Shown: one piece after another, positions 1-10,923 of the stretch
How the letters are laid out: each line of letters begins with the position of its first letter
How positions within the stretch are numbered: position 1 is the stretch's first letter
NCBI GenBank assembly: GCA_019633425.1
Contig: WSUB01000132.1
Location: 55,746 to 119,745, forward strand
From: Tulasnella sp. 424
Lineage: Eukaryota; Basidiomycota; Agaricomycetes; Cantharellales; Tulasnellaceae
Reading direction: 5' to 3'
DNA length: 64,000 bases
The notes under the pieces: generated by a model
Database searches by the model: none
Seen by the model: the letters and a program-made list of their open reading frames with translations, nothing else
Told to the model about the DNA's origin: nothing
Translations under genes and position numbers: made by a program

Positions 1-887
1 TTGTACCCCACTTTGTCGGACGGTTCATAATCACGGAGGGTCCCGTACCAAGGAATGACCTTTCAGCTCCCGAAGAAAGCGAGTCATAGCATTTGCTTAA
101 TTTATATCCGGTGCGGCTCAGTCCCTTATTCATCCGGAGAACCAGCCATTTATGTTGACGGTGCCTTTCAGCAAAAATTGCCCTCAGACAGGAAACCGTT
201 AATGGATACACCTTTTCTCGTTCAAAATATTTGTTCGCTCGGTTTTAAATTGAATTAACTCTTTCTGGGTCCAAATGCGTGATGCCGCAGGTCTTTTGGT
301 GGCACAGTGGCTGCGCCATATGCTTCCACTTAATCTCAGCCCTTTTGCAAACGAAGTCCATTTGTGCACTCCATTCTAATTGTGCTGATATTCGATTCCC
401 TTGACATGTTCGTAGGAGGGCCCCCAGGCGATAGTTTACCCCTACGCTTTCTCCGACGGCGCATCAATTCGGAAGATTGCGGCCAATCAGAATGACGATA
501 TACTCATCTCCCTATTAGGCACGCTAGCCTAAGACCTCAGTCAACTGTCACGCGCTTCGAAATGAGTTCGAGGGCATTGACGGCATATTGGAGCACAGCA
601 ATGAGGCCTGCTAAGATGGACCCACGCCACTGCGAATGGCAATAAAAAGCACCGTCCGAAGCCTCTGCTTTCTTTCACCCGTTATCTTCTTACTCCTCCT
701 AATCCCTCATTCTACCTACAGATGCAAGAATTTCGGAGGCTAAGGAGCTCTACGAGGAAGGTCGATCAGGTGAGCCACTCGCTCTCCTGTACCCACAGCT
801 GAAGGGGGGATAACAAGTCATTTTCCTTTTTGGAAGACGAAAAAAATATCCCCCCGTCGAACCGTACCATCAACTGCTCCTTCCCTC
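1..887. other. left edge: upstream flank of F-box gene 1
   Basis: No gene is supported here. From about base 143 the DNA matches the stretch after F-box gene 1 (from about 2328), and from about 365 it matches the upstream region of the second copy (from about 3390). It is therefore the first part of a tandem duplication and the presumed promoter and 5' flank of F-box gene 1. Bases 1-142 do not match the second unit. The short open frames here are not conserved between the copies, so I do not call them. Confidence 0.6.
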
Positions 888-2327
888 ATGGACCTGCCCA
901 ACGAGCTACTATCGCGCATAGTCTCCTTCCTCACAAGAGGGTCTATCCGGAACCTCATGGTCAACCGAATCCTCCGCCAAATATGCGAACGGTGCCTCTA
1001 TCGCCATATATCACTTTTTCGCCAACCCCGTAGATCTCTACGTCTATTCGAGACGTTCGTCCAGCGCCCAGATCTCGCCCAGCTCGTCTATCACCTTAGC
1101 ATCGATTTATCCTGGGCTGTCAAGGGGCTGTTTCCTCAACGCGAAGTGCCGCGAAGCCTCAAGCCGGATGGGATGGTCGCATTATCCCTGGCCAAGAACG
1201 TTCGCTCTTACAGCGACTCGGGCGTCTCCGGTTGGATCTGGGAACCCAGCAGAGCTCGTTTCCGCAACACGATATCCAAGTTGAAGCTCGTGCGTTTGGA
1301 AATACCCAGGCTACACGACCCAAACATCAGAGGCTGCTGCGGACAGCTTCCGCGCGGCTGGAATTGGCGCGGCGACCTGGGTGTAGAAATCAAGAAGTTT
1401 ATACAATCACAGCCACTACTAGAACACCTCGGCTTCACAGACTACAGCTCGATCACGTCCACAACGGTGTCAAGTCTCGAAAAACATCTTCAGTCTTCGG
1501 ATATCCCGAGTTTGAAGTCCTTGACGGCAGGACCATCTCTCGCGGCGGCATTCCTCCCAGTAGCTTCTCAGCTCGAAAGCTTGAACCTCATGCCAGCAAA
1601 CTGGAACGACCAACTTGTCTTAAAAATAGAAGCCAGTTCAGAAAGGGTTATGTCTATTCGCCGGCTCAATATCCCTGTATTGTATTACGACAACTGGTCG
1701 TGGAGCAACTTGTCCCGGGTCCTCGGCCTATTTCCGAATACGGAAAACCTAGTCGTTTCAATCGCTGCCACGCCCAGTGCCAAAAATGCAAATTATTATT
1801 TTGACCAGGTATGACTTGCATTAGCGCGAAGGTATCTGTACATTAACCCGCCCCCTCCTAATACTCAAACGCAGGTGGCCCAGAACGTCCACGTTCTTCC
1901 ATTCCTTCAAGACGTGGAAGTTCGATACACAACTGCGCATCCTGAAACCCCTGGAATCTATGACGTGGACCAGAAGTTGTTGGTGGACTTCAAGGCAAGC
2001 TGTCCGCTCTTGGAGAACATCACTACTCCGAAAAGCGAGGTGTGGGCATTCTCTCAGACTCTGAGCGGCAGGGAAACTCCTAGACTCATCGGAAGGGTGG
2101 ACCACCGATGGAATGGACCGGAAAAAGACTTACCATCCCCATACGAGGACGAAGAATCATCGAGCAATGCCAGTAAGAGGGAAACTCCTAGACTCGTCAG
2201 AGTGAACGGTCGATGGAGGAGAGCGGAAAAGGACTTACCATCGTCATAGGAGGAGGAAGAATCATCGTGTGATGCCGGTAAGATATAAGTCATATAGGAA
2301 CGAGTTAAGCCGAGCACTGAGATTGAA
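143..2327 (+). repeat. direct tandem duplication, unit 1
   Basis: This is the first unit of a head-to-tail duplication containing about 740 bp of flank and the whole of F-box gene 1. Homology to unit 2 is visible by eye throughout, with scattered substitutions and small indels. The break between units lies just after the F-box stop codon, near the words 'gccat(t)tatgttgacgg'. Confidence 0.8.
888..2249 (+). CDS. F-box/LRR-like protein 1 (local F-box family)
   Basis: The exons are 888-1808 and 1875-2249. The 66-nt intron starts gtatga and ends cgcag in phase 0, giving 431 aa. An F-box opens the protein (LPNELLSRIVSFL, residues 3-15), followed by leucine-rich segments without regular repeats. 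F-box proteins usually bind Skp1 and present substrates to an SCF ubiquitin ligase; the substrate here is unknown. The last exon, about 125 aa, is a conserved block in all local paralogues (CPLLE followed by a W-containing motif). Its end carries a 108-bp in-frame repeat, with copies starting at 2071 and 2179 (ETPRL...RW...EKDLPS). The gene stops inside the second copy, where TAC of the first copy corresponds to TAG. The ATG at 888 directly precedes the F-box; a short extra first exon as in the paralogues is not evident. Confidence 0.85.
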
Positions 2328-2554
2328 TTAGCCATTCATGTTGACGGTGTCGTTCAGCAAAATTTGCCCTCATACAGAAAACCTTTAATGGATACATCTT
2401 CTCCCATCCAAAATATCTGTTCGCTCGGTTTCTAAGCGAATTAACTCTTTCTGGTCCAAACACGTGATGCCGCAGATATCCTTTTGGCACAGTCGCTACG
2501 CCATATGCTTCCAGTTAACCTCAGCCCTTAGCATAGGAAATTCATCTATTCCTG

Positions 2555-3378
2555 GCCACGGCTGTGGACCAGGTCTCCTTCCCCTGAATCTCTGTCCGTT
2601 CGATTTTCGTCAGGCACGGGTGTCTGTGTTTGTCTTTGCTGCGCGTGGTTGTTCCTCTGCTGCCCCGCCCAGCCGCTCTCCTCTCTGAGATTACGCGCTC
2701 TGTCCTTTGCCTTTCTTCCTTCACCTCCTCCGTCCCCTTGCACTAAAAGCTGCCGCTCAAGATAAGACACAAACCTGTCGCTTTGTGGACGTCCCTCACT
2801 TCGACCTATCAGCGCGGCAGGATGATAGATCTCTTAAAGCGGCCGGACAGTTAGACTGCGGCGATTTGTATGGGCCTCAAAGCTACGAAAACGGGTTGTG
2901 GGGCCCAGGTCCAGCTATTCCTGAGCGGGGTCACTCAGCTACTCCCGGCCGCACGCGTTGGGATGGCCGTAAGTTTAATCATTTATACGAATAATACTTG
3001 CTATCTACTGAGATCAAGCGACCCCGTTCATCCCTAGACCGCCGCAACCACGCTTTCCCAGCTATCTTCTTCACTCCCGCAGCTGTCGAGCGTGGTCAGG
3101 ACTCACTCAGACCTCTCCCGCTGTCGGGTGGCGAGCGTATTTGCGGCCCAGACGCCGCCGATGAATGACCTCGACTCTTTAAGGCATAGATATGTAGTTT
3201 TTTTGGCGTTCAAGAAATTCCACTAGTAGTAAAATGTGCTTCTGGAGAGATATCGATATATGTTGTGATGCGTATGAAGAATGCCTTTGCAACGGGAATC
3301 TCTTGGGTTTCGAGTGTACAGACTGAGGCGGAAGCCCGGAAAAATTGTTGTGGCCAGGACGGCGCGGAGCGCGATGGT
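2555..3378. other. 0.8-kb insertion inside duplication unit 2
   Basis: This DNA is present in unit 2 and absent from the matching point of unit 1, so it was inserted there after the duplication or lost from unit 1. I see no terminal inverted repeats or clear target-site duplication. It is more GC-rich than its flanks and includes a coding-like exon-intron-exon stretch, listed separately. Confidence 0.6.
2707..3168 (+). pseudogene. possible captured gene fragment within the insertion
   Basis: An open frame without an ATG runs to 2968. It is followed by a strong donor (gtaagt at 2969) and an acceptor (ccctag ending 3037), then a second open stretch to a TGA at 3166-3168. The splice is in phase. 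The spliced reading (for example RNHAFPAIFFTPAAVERGQ) is more protein-like than the alternatives. There is no start codon, which suits a truncated captured fragment. I do not recognise the family and the call is tentative. Confidence 0.28.
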
Positions 3379-3895
3379 TTGCACATAGTTATAATTGCAT
3401 TGATATTCGATTCCCTTGACACGTTCGTAGGAGGATCCCCGGTCGATAGTTTACCCCTACGCTTCCTGCGACAGCGTAGCAGTTCGGAATATTGCGCATG
3501 CGGCTAATCAGAGTGATGATATACTCATCTCCCTATTAGGCACACTAGCCTAAAACCTCAGTCAACTGTCACGCGCTTTGAAATGAATTCGATGGCATTG
3601 ACGGCATATTGGAGCACAGCAATGAGGCCTGCCAAGATGGACCCACGCCACTGCGAATGGCAATGAAAAGCACGGTTCGGAGCCTCTACTTTCTTTACCC
3701 CGCTCTCTTCTTACCCCCCTTAATCCCCCATCGACCCATTCCACCTACAAATGGACGAATTTCAGAAGCAAAGTACGAAAGAGGTAGATCGAGTGAGTCA
3801 CTCGCTGAAGGAGGAGTAACAACTCATTTTCTTTTCCTTGGAAGACAAAAGGAATACCCCCCGCTCAAACCGCACCATTAACTACTCCCTCCCTC

Positions 3896-5256
3896 ATGGA
3901 CCTCCCCATCGAGCTACTATTGCGCATAATCTCCTTTCTCACAAGAGGGTCCATTCGGAACCTGATGGTCAACCGAACCTTCCGCCAGATATGCGAACGA
4001 TGCATCTATCGACATATATCACTTGATAACCAGTGCCGCAGATCTCTGCGTTTGCTTGAAACGTTCGTCCAGCGCCCGGATCTTGCCCAGCTCGTCTATC
4101 ACCTTAGCATCGATTTTGGCTGGGTTCACGAGAGGTTGTTTCCTCAAAGCGAAGTCTCGCCAAGCCTCATGCCGGATGGAATGGACGCATTATCCCTGGC
4201 CAAGAACGTTCGTTCTTTCAGTTTATCGAGTCTTTATAATTAGATCTAGAAACCCAGCAGAGCTCGATTTCGCAACACGATCTCCAAGTTAAAGCTTGTA
4301 CGTTTGGAAATACCCGTCCTACGTGACCCAAACATCGGGCATTCCTGCAGAGGGCCTCCGCCCTGCGATTGGCGCGGCGACCTGGGCGAAGAGATCAAGA
4401 AGCTGATACAATCACAGCCACTACTAGAACACCTCGGCTTCACAGGCTACAGCTCGATCACGCCCACAACAGTGTCAAGTCTCGAAACATCTTCAGTCTT
4501 CGGATATCCCGAGTTTGAAGTCCTTGACGGCAGGACCATCCCTCGCGGCGGCATTCCTCCCAGTAGCTTCTCAGCTCGAAAGCTTGAACCTCATGCCAGC
4601 AAACTGGAACGACCAACTTAACGACCAACTTGTCTTAAAAATAGAAGCCAGTTCAGAAAGGGTTATGTCTATTCGCCGGCTCACTATCCGCGTATGGTAT
4701 TCCGACAACTGGTCGTGGAGCAACTTGTCCCAGGTCCTCGGCCTATTTCCGAATACGGAAAACCTAGTCGTTACAATCATTGCCTCAGCCAGTGACAAAA
4801 ATGCAAATTATTATTTTGACCAGGTACGACTTGCATTAGCGCGAAGGTAGCCGTACATTAACCCACCCCCCTCCTAAAACTCAAACGCAGGTGGCCCGGA
4901 ACGTCCGCGTTCTTCCATTTCTTCAAGACGTGGAAGTTCGATACACAACTGCGCATCCTGAAACCCCTGGAATCTATGACGTGGACCAGAAGTTGTTGGT
5001 GGACTTCAAGGCAAGCTGTCCGCTCTTGGAGAATATCACTACTCCGAAAAGCGAGGTGTGGGCATTCTCGCACACCCTGAACGGCAGCAAGACTCCTAGA
5101 CTCGTTGGAAGGGCGAACCACCAATGGAAGAGTGCGGAAAAGGACGTCGACTTACCATCCCCACATGGGGACGAAGAATCATGTGCGGACGAAGAATCAT
5201 CGTGTGATACCGGTAAGATATATGTAGATATAGGAACGAGTCAAGCCGAGTACTGA
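3896..5256 (+). pseudogene. F-box gene 2, broken paralogue of gene 1
   Basis: Copy 2 aligns along its whole length with F-box gene 1, including the intron (4824-4890). It carries several lesions. Two in-frame stops (TAG at 4241 and 4247) lie in a short diverged stretch where gene 1 reads a tryptophan-rich segment. A 2-nt loss in a run of A near 4484 shifts the frame. A 12-bp tandem duplication near 4608-4631 is in frame. The last exon (4891-5256) remains open and extends past the gene 1 stop. The first 115 aa, holding the F-box, could still be made as a truncated protein. Splicing cannot remove the stops, because the only GT...AG pair around them spans about 23 nt. Confidence 0.82.
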
Positions 5257-5296
5257 AACCGAACTACTCAGATTCAACGGACTAATTACAGAGATA

Positions 5297-5512
5297 GTGA
5301 ATACCAAATCCATACTTTTAACCAATCGAATGCGCATTATTATTTGGAAACTATCCAAAACGTGGAAACTAGTGACCCTCGTCCTAGACCCCGCACACCG
5401 GTTATGGAAGTTCAGGGAAGACTGTGACATAGAGGGAAGGGGCATCCCGCCAATGCTAGTAGGGTGCATCGAAACAGAGGTCAAGGAATTTAAAAAGGAC
5501 CTGTCCATCTAA
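5297..5512 (+). pseudogene. C-terminal relic of another F-box family member
   Basis: The frame resembles only the last exon of the local F-box family. RLWKF, then PPMLVGCIE and a final KDLSI line up with RLWEF, PRLVGRLE and EDLPG of F-box gene 3 (18561-18776). No F-box or middle part precedes it, so it looks like the tail of a third, otherwise deleted array member. Its start codon is not meaningful. Confidence 0.5.
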
Positions 5513-5607
5513 TGTAACCATGTTGTCTGTAAACGGTTAAATCATCTTCATATATTCGAGTTTGTAGAATTCCTAAGAAACATGATATACCCCCAGGATT
5601 TGGCGTG

Positions 5608-7891
5608 TTAAGCAGCAATCAACTTGACCTCAAATGTAAATCCAGCTAGACCTCCGAGCATCATCATGCGTTTTAGCTCCACGGTATTCTGGCCTTGTTG
5701 GACATTCTGAGTGATATCCAGAGATAGCTGCAACCAACAAGAGTCTCAGGTTGACAGGGCCAAACGAACTAGAGCAAAATCATGCACGCTTACATCTTGA
5801 TCGGTCCGATATGAGGATTGGCGAAGGGGTGGGAGAAGGTGAACTTCCTCCTTTTCCGTACCGCGATTAATAATACTGGTGAACACCTGCCACGTTCCGT
5901 CTTCGTTGTAGGGGTCTACGAGGCTTTGGACCGGACTTCGACATACTAGCATTACCGTTGAGCTGCGGCCAGGTATGTCTTGACTTAAAGCAAAGGCAAA
6001 CGTGGCCCTGGAGCATCTGTCACCGCAGGTCCAGCGGGCGAGTACTGCAGAATCGTCCGAGTCCACTTGCATCGCCTCCCGTTGAAGGGTGACGTCAGGG
6101 ATGGTTGGGGCGATTCGACCAACCCCGTTAGAGTGGTTTGATTTGAAGGGTAGGGATCCAGGAATCGCTTTTGGCGCGAAGGGAGTGTGTGGTAGCATAG
6201 GAGCGGGGGTTATAGGTGCCACATGGGCTTGCTCAACTGACGGGGGAGGAACATTGGCGTTTTCTTTTGAGCGAGCAAAGAGCCTCTCTATCTCGAGAGT
6301 TAGAGCGGGTTCCTCCAAGCCTTCAAGCAGGTCACCTTGCTCAACTGCCAATTTGACAGCAAGCGAGGAAGCCTCTGTCAACTTTTGATGGTTTGGGACA
6401 GAGGGATCCTTCTCCATTGCGCGCTTGCAATGAGGTAATATTTTGGAAAATATCCTAGTTTGCTTGGTTTGGGAAGGATCTTTCCTCGCTTTGCGTTGCG
6501 TCTGGCCGTTGCTCTCGGAAGGCGAAGATTGGGGGGTTCTCTCCGGAGTTGGAGAATGCGACGAGGTAGCGGAATGAAGACCCGAACCCCACGCCATGTC
6601 AGCGGGAGGTGATGCCGAGGTGACGTTGTTTGAAACAGAAGTCGGTAGCGCCCAAGAGTCCACCTGCATCGGGGGTTGGGTAGGTTCTGGGGCTGGGGCG
6701 GGGGGACTCGGACGTTGGAAGCTTGGACGTGGCTCGCCCCGCCAATCCCATGCAGGCTGATTGGAGGACAGTTGAACATTACCGATCGGCTCTGGGGAAG
6801 AATGTTGTACCTGAACGGCCCATGGATCAGGCGCGGTAGCGGTGGCGGGTTGCGGGCTTTGCGAAGTGGCTGGCGATTGAGGTTGTGCGGCCCATCCCGG
6901 TGCCCAAGCGTCGGCCGGAGCGGGAAGAGGATCGCTGGGCGCGGGTGAAGCGACGGTCACAGATTGCGTGGCACGCACGATCCGAGGGTCGGTCACGACG
7001 GTGCTGGACTGAGCAGTCGGCGCTCCAGTCTGAGTTGCGGCCGGCGTGTCCAAGGTCGCAGTATTGCCCTCAGTAGAGGGAGTGGCACCCCAGCCAGACC
7101 AATCTAGGACTGGCGCCGCGGTCGGGGCCGTAGTCGGCGTAGTTTGGGACTGCTCGGCAGGAACTGCACCAGCATTCCCGACGCTCCTCCAATCCCCCGT
7201 CGGTGCGACTCCCCACGAGTCGTTGAAGCCACCTCCGCCAGCGGAAGACCCTTGCGTGAATGGTGCAGGTGGTGATCCCGAGCCTTCTGGAGCTTGTCCA
7301 CGACCACCGCCTCTGTTGTTGTAGTTGGACGAATAATTCGACCTCCGGGGTTGATCTTGGCCCCTCTCCCTTCGAGGCCAGAAAGACTCGGACTGCTCCT
7401 CGTCGTGACGGCTTCTAAAGTTGCTAGGACCTCCACTACCACCCCTTCCCCTTCCCCTCCCCCTCCCCCGCCAACCCCGATCACGATAATCCTCCGGACC
7501 TCGATCGCGGTCCGTATCGTAGTTGTTGTTATAACCCCGGTCCCCAAACGAATTGCGGCGGTCGTACCGATTTGTATCTTCTGGGAAGTCGGCCGAGCCG
7601 GCAGTCGAGCTGTAAACAGGCAGAGGGAGGCCATCGGAGGGCGTCGGTTGACGGTTCGGATCGTCCAAGTCGTCGTAAGGTTGGGACTCTCGGTCGTTTC
7701 CCGACGGACCATCGTCTCCAGAACGCCCATTATACGATGACCGCCTATCACGATACCCTCCGTTCTAAAAACAAGCCGTCCATGGTTAACGATCACCGCC
7801 TCGCAGGAAAAAGGGAGCAATGACGACTTACCGAATACCTTGAACCTCCATTCCCATAACCTCTATCCCTTGGAGGACCGTATTGTTCCAT
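5608..7891 (-). CDS. RGG/glycine-rich low-complexity protein with a folded C-terminus
   Basis: The exons (minus strand) are 7891-7832, 7764-5794 and 5727-5608; both introns are in phase 0, giving 716 aa. The N-terminal part is rich in Arg, Gly, Tyr, Asn and Asp, with an uninterrupted RGRGRGRG run typical of RNA-binding RGG proteins. A long Ser/Pro/Thr/Ala/Gln segment with repeated WGW-, DPW- and DSW-like motifs follows, then a Lys/Arg patch. The last 115 or so residues look folded (a Cys pair, EDGTWQVF, then NTVELKR and FTFEVKLIAA). The final exon extends that domain well past a stop-bounded frame, which supports the splice. RNA binding is inferred from composition only; I do not recognise the C-terminal domain. 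The frame is open upstream of the chosen ATG, so a longer N-terminus is possible. Confidence 0.78.
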
Positions 7892-8576
7892 TGGCTTGTT
7901 AACTAGTAGCGAGAAAAAGGCAGGAAAAGTCTCTTGACTAGTAGCGACAAGAGGGCAGGTGGAATTTAAACCAAGATTGGAACGGAACAGGAAAGGTCCG
8001 CTGATGATTGATGTAGTTTCGGAGGGAGGTCCTATTGCCTGAACAGGGGTTCGCCCGAACAAACTAGACCACACTTCCTCACGCCACAGGTTGCTCATAC
8101 GCTTTCAATCTTTCAGGTCACAACGTTATAAAACTTTATATATACAATACAACAAAAAAAAAGTGAGTTACAATAATCTATGTCGTCAGAAACAAAACAA
8201 AAACAGGCTTCGGGATGATTTTCGAATCGAGTCGAGTCGTTAAGCTAAAGTAAGTAAGTAGTGCAGGGGGTCGTAAAAAAAAGCATAAAGCCACGATTCG
8301 TAACGAAAGCATTGAACACAAGCATGATGAAGATGATGAAAATGGGTGCTCGTGAGGGGAGTAAAAAAAAATAGGGAGAAATTAGTGAGACTAATAATGT
8401 TATATGGAACCTTTTCTTTCCAAAAATGCCGGGGGGAGGGTTGAATAAAAGGAAGATCGAGATGGGTTGGATGAAGAGTGGGTTTGATGAGGGAGTTGGG
8501 AGTCTATAGGGTACAAAGCGAGCCACGATGGAAACTTACAATGGCGAGGGACCGGGGGGGAGGGTTGGGGGAGGGT
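7892..8576. other. intergenic: promoter of RGG gene and 3' flank of membrane-protein gene
   Basis: There is no supported gene. The stretch contains A-rich runs around 8150-8170 and 8270-8375. A 93-codon minus frame at 8245-8526 is rich in Phe, Ile and Pro, lies directly downstream of a minus-strand gene, and looks like 3' untranslated DNA. Confidence 0.5.
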
Positions 8577-10923
8577 TTACTCCCTTAATCGGGACTCACC
8601 CCTCACCGCCGCGGAGGCACTACCCCTCCTAACCCTAACCGAGGCATTCCCCGAAGCCATCTCAGAATCCGACGCCCAAGCCAACGCAGCGTCTCTCATC
8701 CTCGCATGCCTGTCCACGACGGGCGGCCGATTCGACGAGGACGACGTCCGTTTACGATCCTGGTTCGACTTTTGACTCAGAACGGCGGTGGAATCCGAAG
8801 CGACTCTGCCAGCTGAAGAGGATGACGTGAATGCCGCAGAGGAAAGTGGGGAAGTTGGGAGGGTGGAAGGTAAGCGCGGTTTGGAGTAGGGGGAGGTCGT
8901 CTTCTTCTTGCCGCTGCTTGCTGCCTGAGGCGGTGGCGAACTCGGGGGAGTTTGGACGACCAACTCGCCCACCTCGCTCACACCGCCTTGCAATCCCAAC
9001 CCGGACTCGCTCCCAGTCCCACTAGTCAACGAAGACGACGCTCTCGACCACCCGCTCCCAGTCGAATCCTGACGAACCGCAGAGGACCTCATCGACCCGC
9101 CATCCGCGCTCTCGGTTCTCCTGTGCCCGCTACCGCTCTCCCGATCAGAGTCGTAGCTGCCTCTCGTCCTCTCCGACGACTCTGAAGTCAACCGCGCTGT
9201 AGGTGGGGCAGCGAAATACGGAGCGCCGTACGGGTTCGTCCGAGCTGTGGGTCTGATCGGCGCTGTTGAAGGGATGGAGGTTGTGTTCGAGGAACCGACG
9301 AACGGGAAGGACCGTCTCTTCTGCTGCTTTGACGTCACGGAGTTCGTCGTCGACGGTGGTGGCATCGGGACCGAACTCGAAGAAACCGCCGACGACGGCG
9401 TAGTAGCCTCAACCACCTCCGAATTCACTTCCTCCTCCGGGTTACCAGGCGCTGCAGCGGGATTCTCAACGAACGCGGACCCACTCCTCCTCTTCCACGA
9501 CTTGCTACCAAACTGCAACTTGAGAGAAATCCGCCTCCCGCTCTTCGCAGCAGCAGCACCGTCTTTCTTCTCCTTCACATCACCACCGCTGCCGGCGTCC
9601 TCTTCCGAGACCGGAGGCAGTTCGGTGACCAACGTCGAAGGCGTAGGTGGAGCCGAGTTGGTCATGCTGGCGATCGTGCCCGCGTCGCTCGAATCATCCA
9701 CGTCCGAGCCGTTGCTCGCCAACGTCGCCGCTCTCCGCTTCATGAACCAGCTCTTCCTCTTCTTGCTCCCGCTCGAGGTGGCCGGTACCGACGAGAGAGT
9801 GGTAGCAGCCCTCACAACCACACCCATCTCCGAGACTTCCTTCTCATCATCCTCCTCGGGTGGGGTAAAAGTAGCGATCGTAGGCGTGTTAAGCCCGACG
9901 ATGTCGTCCCTGCTCTTCCCAGCTCCGCTGCTGATGCTTCCGGTCGCCGAGGATTTGGTCTGCTCCAAGTTGAACGTGACGTGTCGCTGAATACCCGGCA
10001 GTGGGGACGACGAAACAAGCCCGGTGGAAGTACTTCCTACGAGCGAAAGGTCGCTCGGCGAAAGGACTTGGCGGTCTCCTATACTCGGAGAAGACGTGGA
10101 GCTCGCAGGGGCTGGTGAGAGTTTGCGTTTCCGGGAGCCGGCGATGGCGTTGTCGGAGGATGACCGAGCGACGGTTTCAGGCGCTCTTGCAGCCATACTC
10201 GGAAAAACGCGCGTCACCAATACGGCCACGACGCTCTATTTAAAGAAAAGAAAAGGCATCAAGGTGAGTAAAAAAGACGGGGGGTAATGAGAGCACGTGA
10301 CCCCTTCCCCGCAATCGGGGGGAGGGACGTCGGCGAAATTGGCGAAGGACCACACTCACGACTATGACGCCAACGACGGCCATGACTGTACCAGCTACGA
10401 TCGAAAATAGAGCCTTGATGCAAGACAAGATGCCCATCGCCCCACCTTCGCGGTCGGCGGGGGCAGCGGCCTGAGCAGCGGGGTGGCCGAGCTGCCTAAT
10501 GACACACGAGCCGCCTTCAAGCGCGATTTCAAAGCGCCAGCTGCTGCTCTTGGTGTGCTGCTGTTCTTCGGGTTTACTGGATGGTGTAAGGGATGATGAT
10601 GGAGGAGCCGCCTGCTGCTGCGGCGTGGCAGAGTACGGCGGGGGGAGGGATGAAGAAGACGAGGACTTTGAGGTGAATGTTGGTGCTGCTATTGGTGTTG
10701 GATTAAGAGGATCGTCCCCGGCCTTGGAATGCCGCGAGAATACCGGCTTGTCCCCGTAGACTTCTTCCTCGAGGACCGGAGGCGCAGTTGTCGTAGTAGT
10801 GGAAGTTCGATGGTGCATTGACATTGAGACTGTGGACCAGATTTGACGCTTTGCAGTCGTCGCTGTGATCGTCGTTGTTGCTGCCCTTGATTGAGGAGAG
10901 GGCGAGGATGAACGACAAGGCAT
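8577..10923 (-). CDS. Ser-rich single-span membrane protein
   Basis: Exon 1 is 10923-10360 and exon 2 is 10235-8577. The 124-nt intron has donor gtgagt and acceptor aaatag in phase 0, giving 740 aa. The intron falls inside the one transmembrane helix: about residues 170-188 come from exon 1 and 189-197 (SVVAVLVTRVF) from exon 2. Only the spliced reading gives a continuous helix, the main evidence for joining the two frames. About 160 residues precede the helix (Ser/Thr/Pro-rich with a PPPYS motif). About 540 follow it, rich in Ser and basic clusters (KKRKSW, KRRSF), with many SP/TP sites. There is no signal peptide or recognised domain. Function is unknown; a phosphorylated cytosolic tail is inference. 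Confidence 0.72.

Larger units (their letters stand above)
2328..5245 (+). repeat. direct tandem duplication, unit 2 (with insertion)
   Basis: This is the second unit of the same duplication, holding the broken F-box copy. It is longer than unit 1 because about 0.82 kb of unrelated DNA lies between roughly 2555 and 3378, where unit 1 has none. The match resumes near 'gatattcgattcccttgac' and runs to shortly before the end of the second F-box copy. Confidence 0.78.

Noticed and set aside
4304..4621. Treating the open pieces of F-box gene 2 as separate genes
   Set aside because: They align end to end with one gene in unit 1 and are separated only by stops and a 2-nt loss, so one pseudogene is the simpler reading.
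7104..7820. 238-codon minus-strand frame and 148-codon plus-strand frame over the RGG gene
   Set aside because: They are shadows of the RGG-coding exon in other frames. Composition (long Val/Gly/Arg runs) mirrors the repeats of the real frame, and they have no spliced context.
8245..8526. Hydrophobic 93-codon minus frame
   Set aside because: It lies just downstream of a minus-strand gene, is Phe/Ile/Pro-rich from A/T runs, and has no family resemblance; best taken as 3' untranslated DNA.
9247..9990. 247-codon plus-strand frame
   Set aside because: It is antisense to the Ser-rich membrane protein; the Ser-rich codons read as Ala/Val/Glu on the other strand. No domain or start context.
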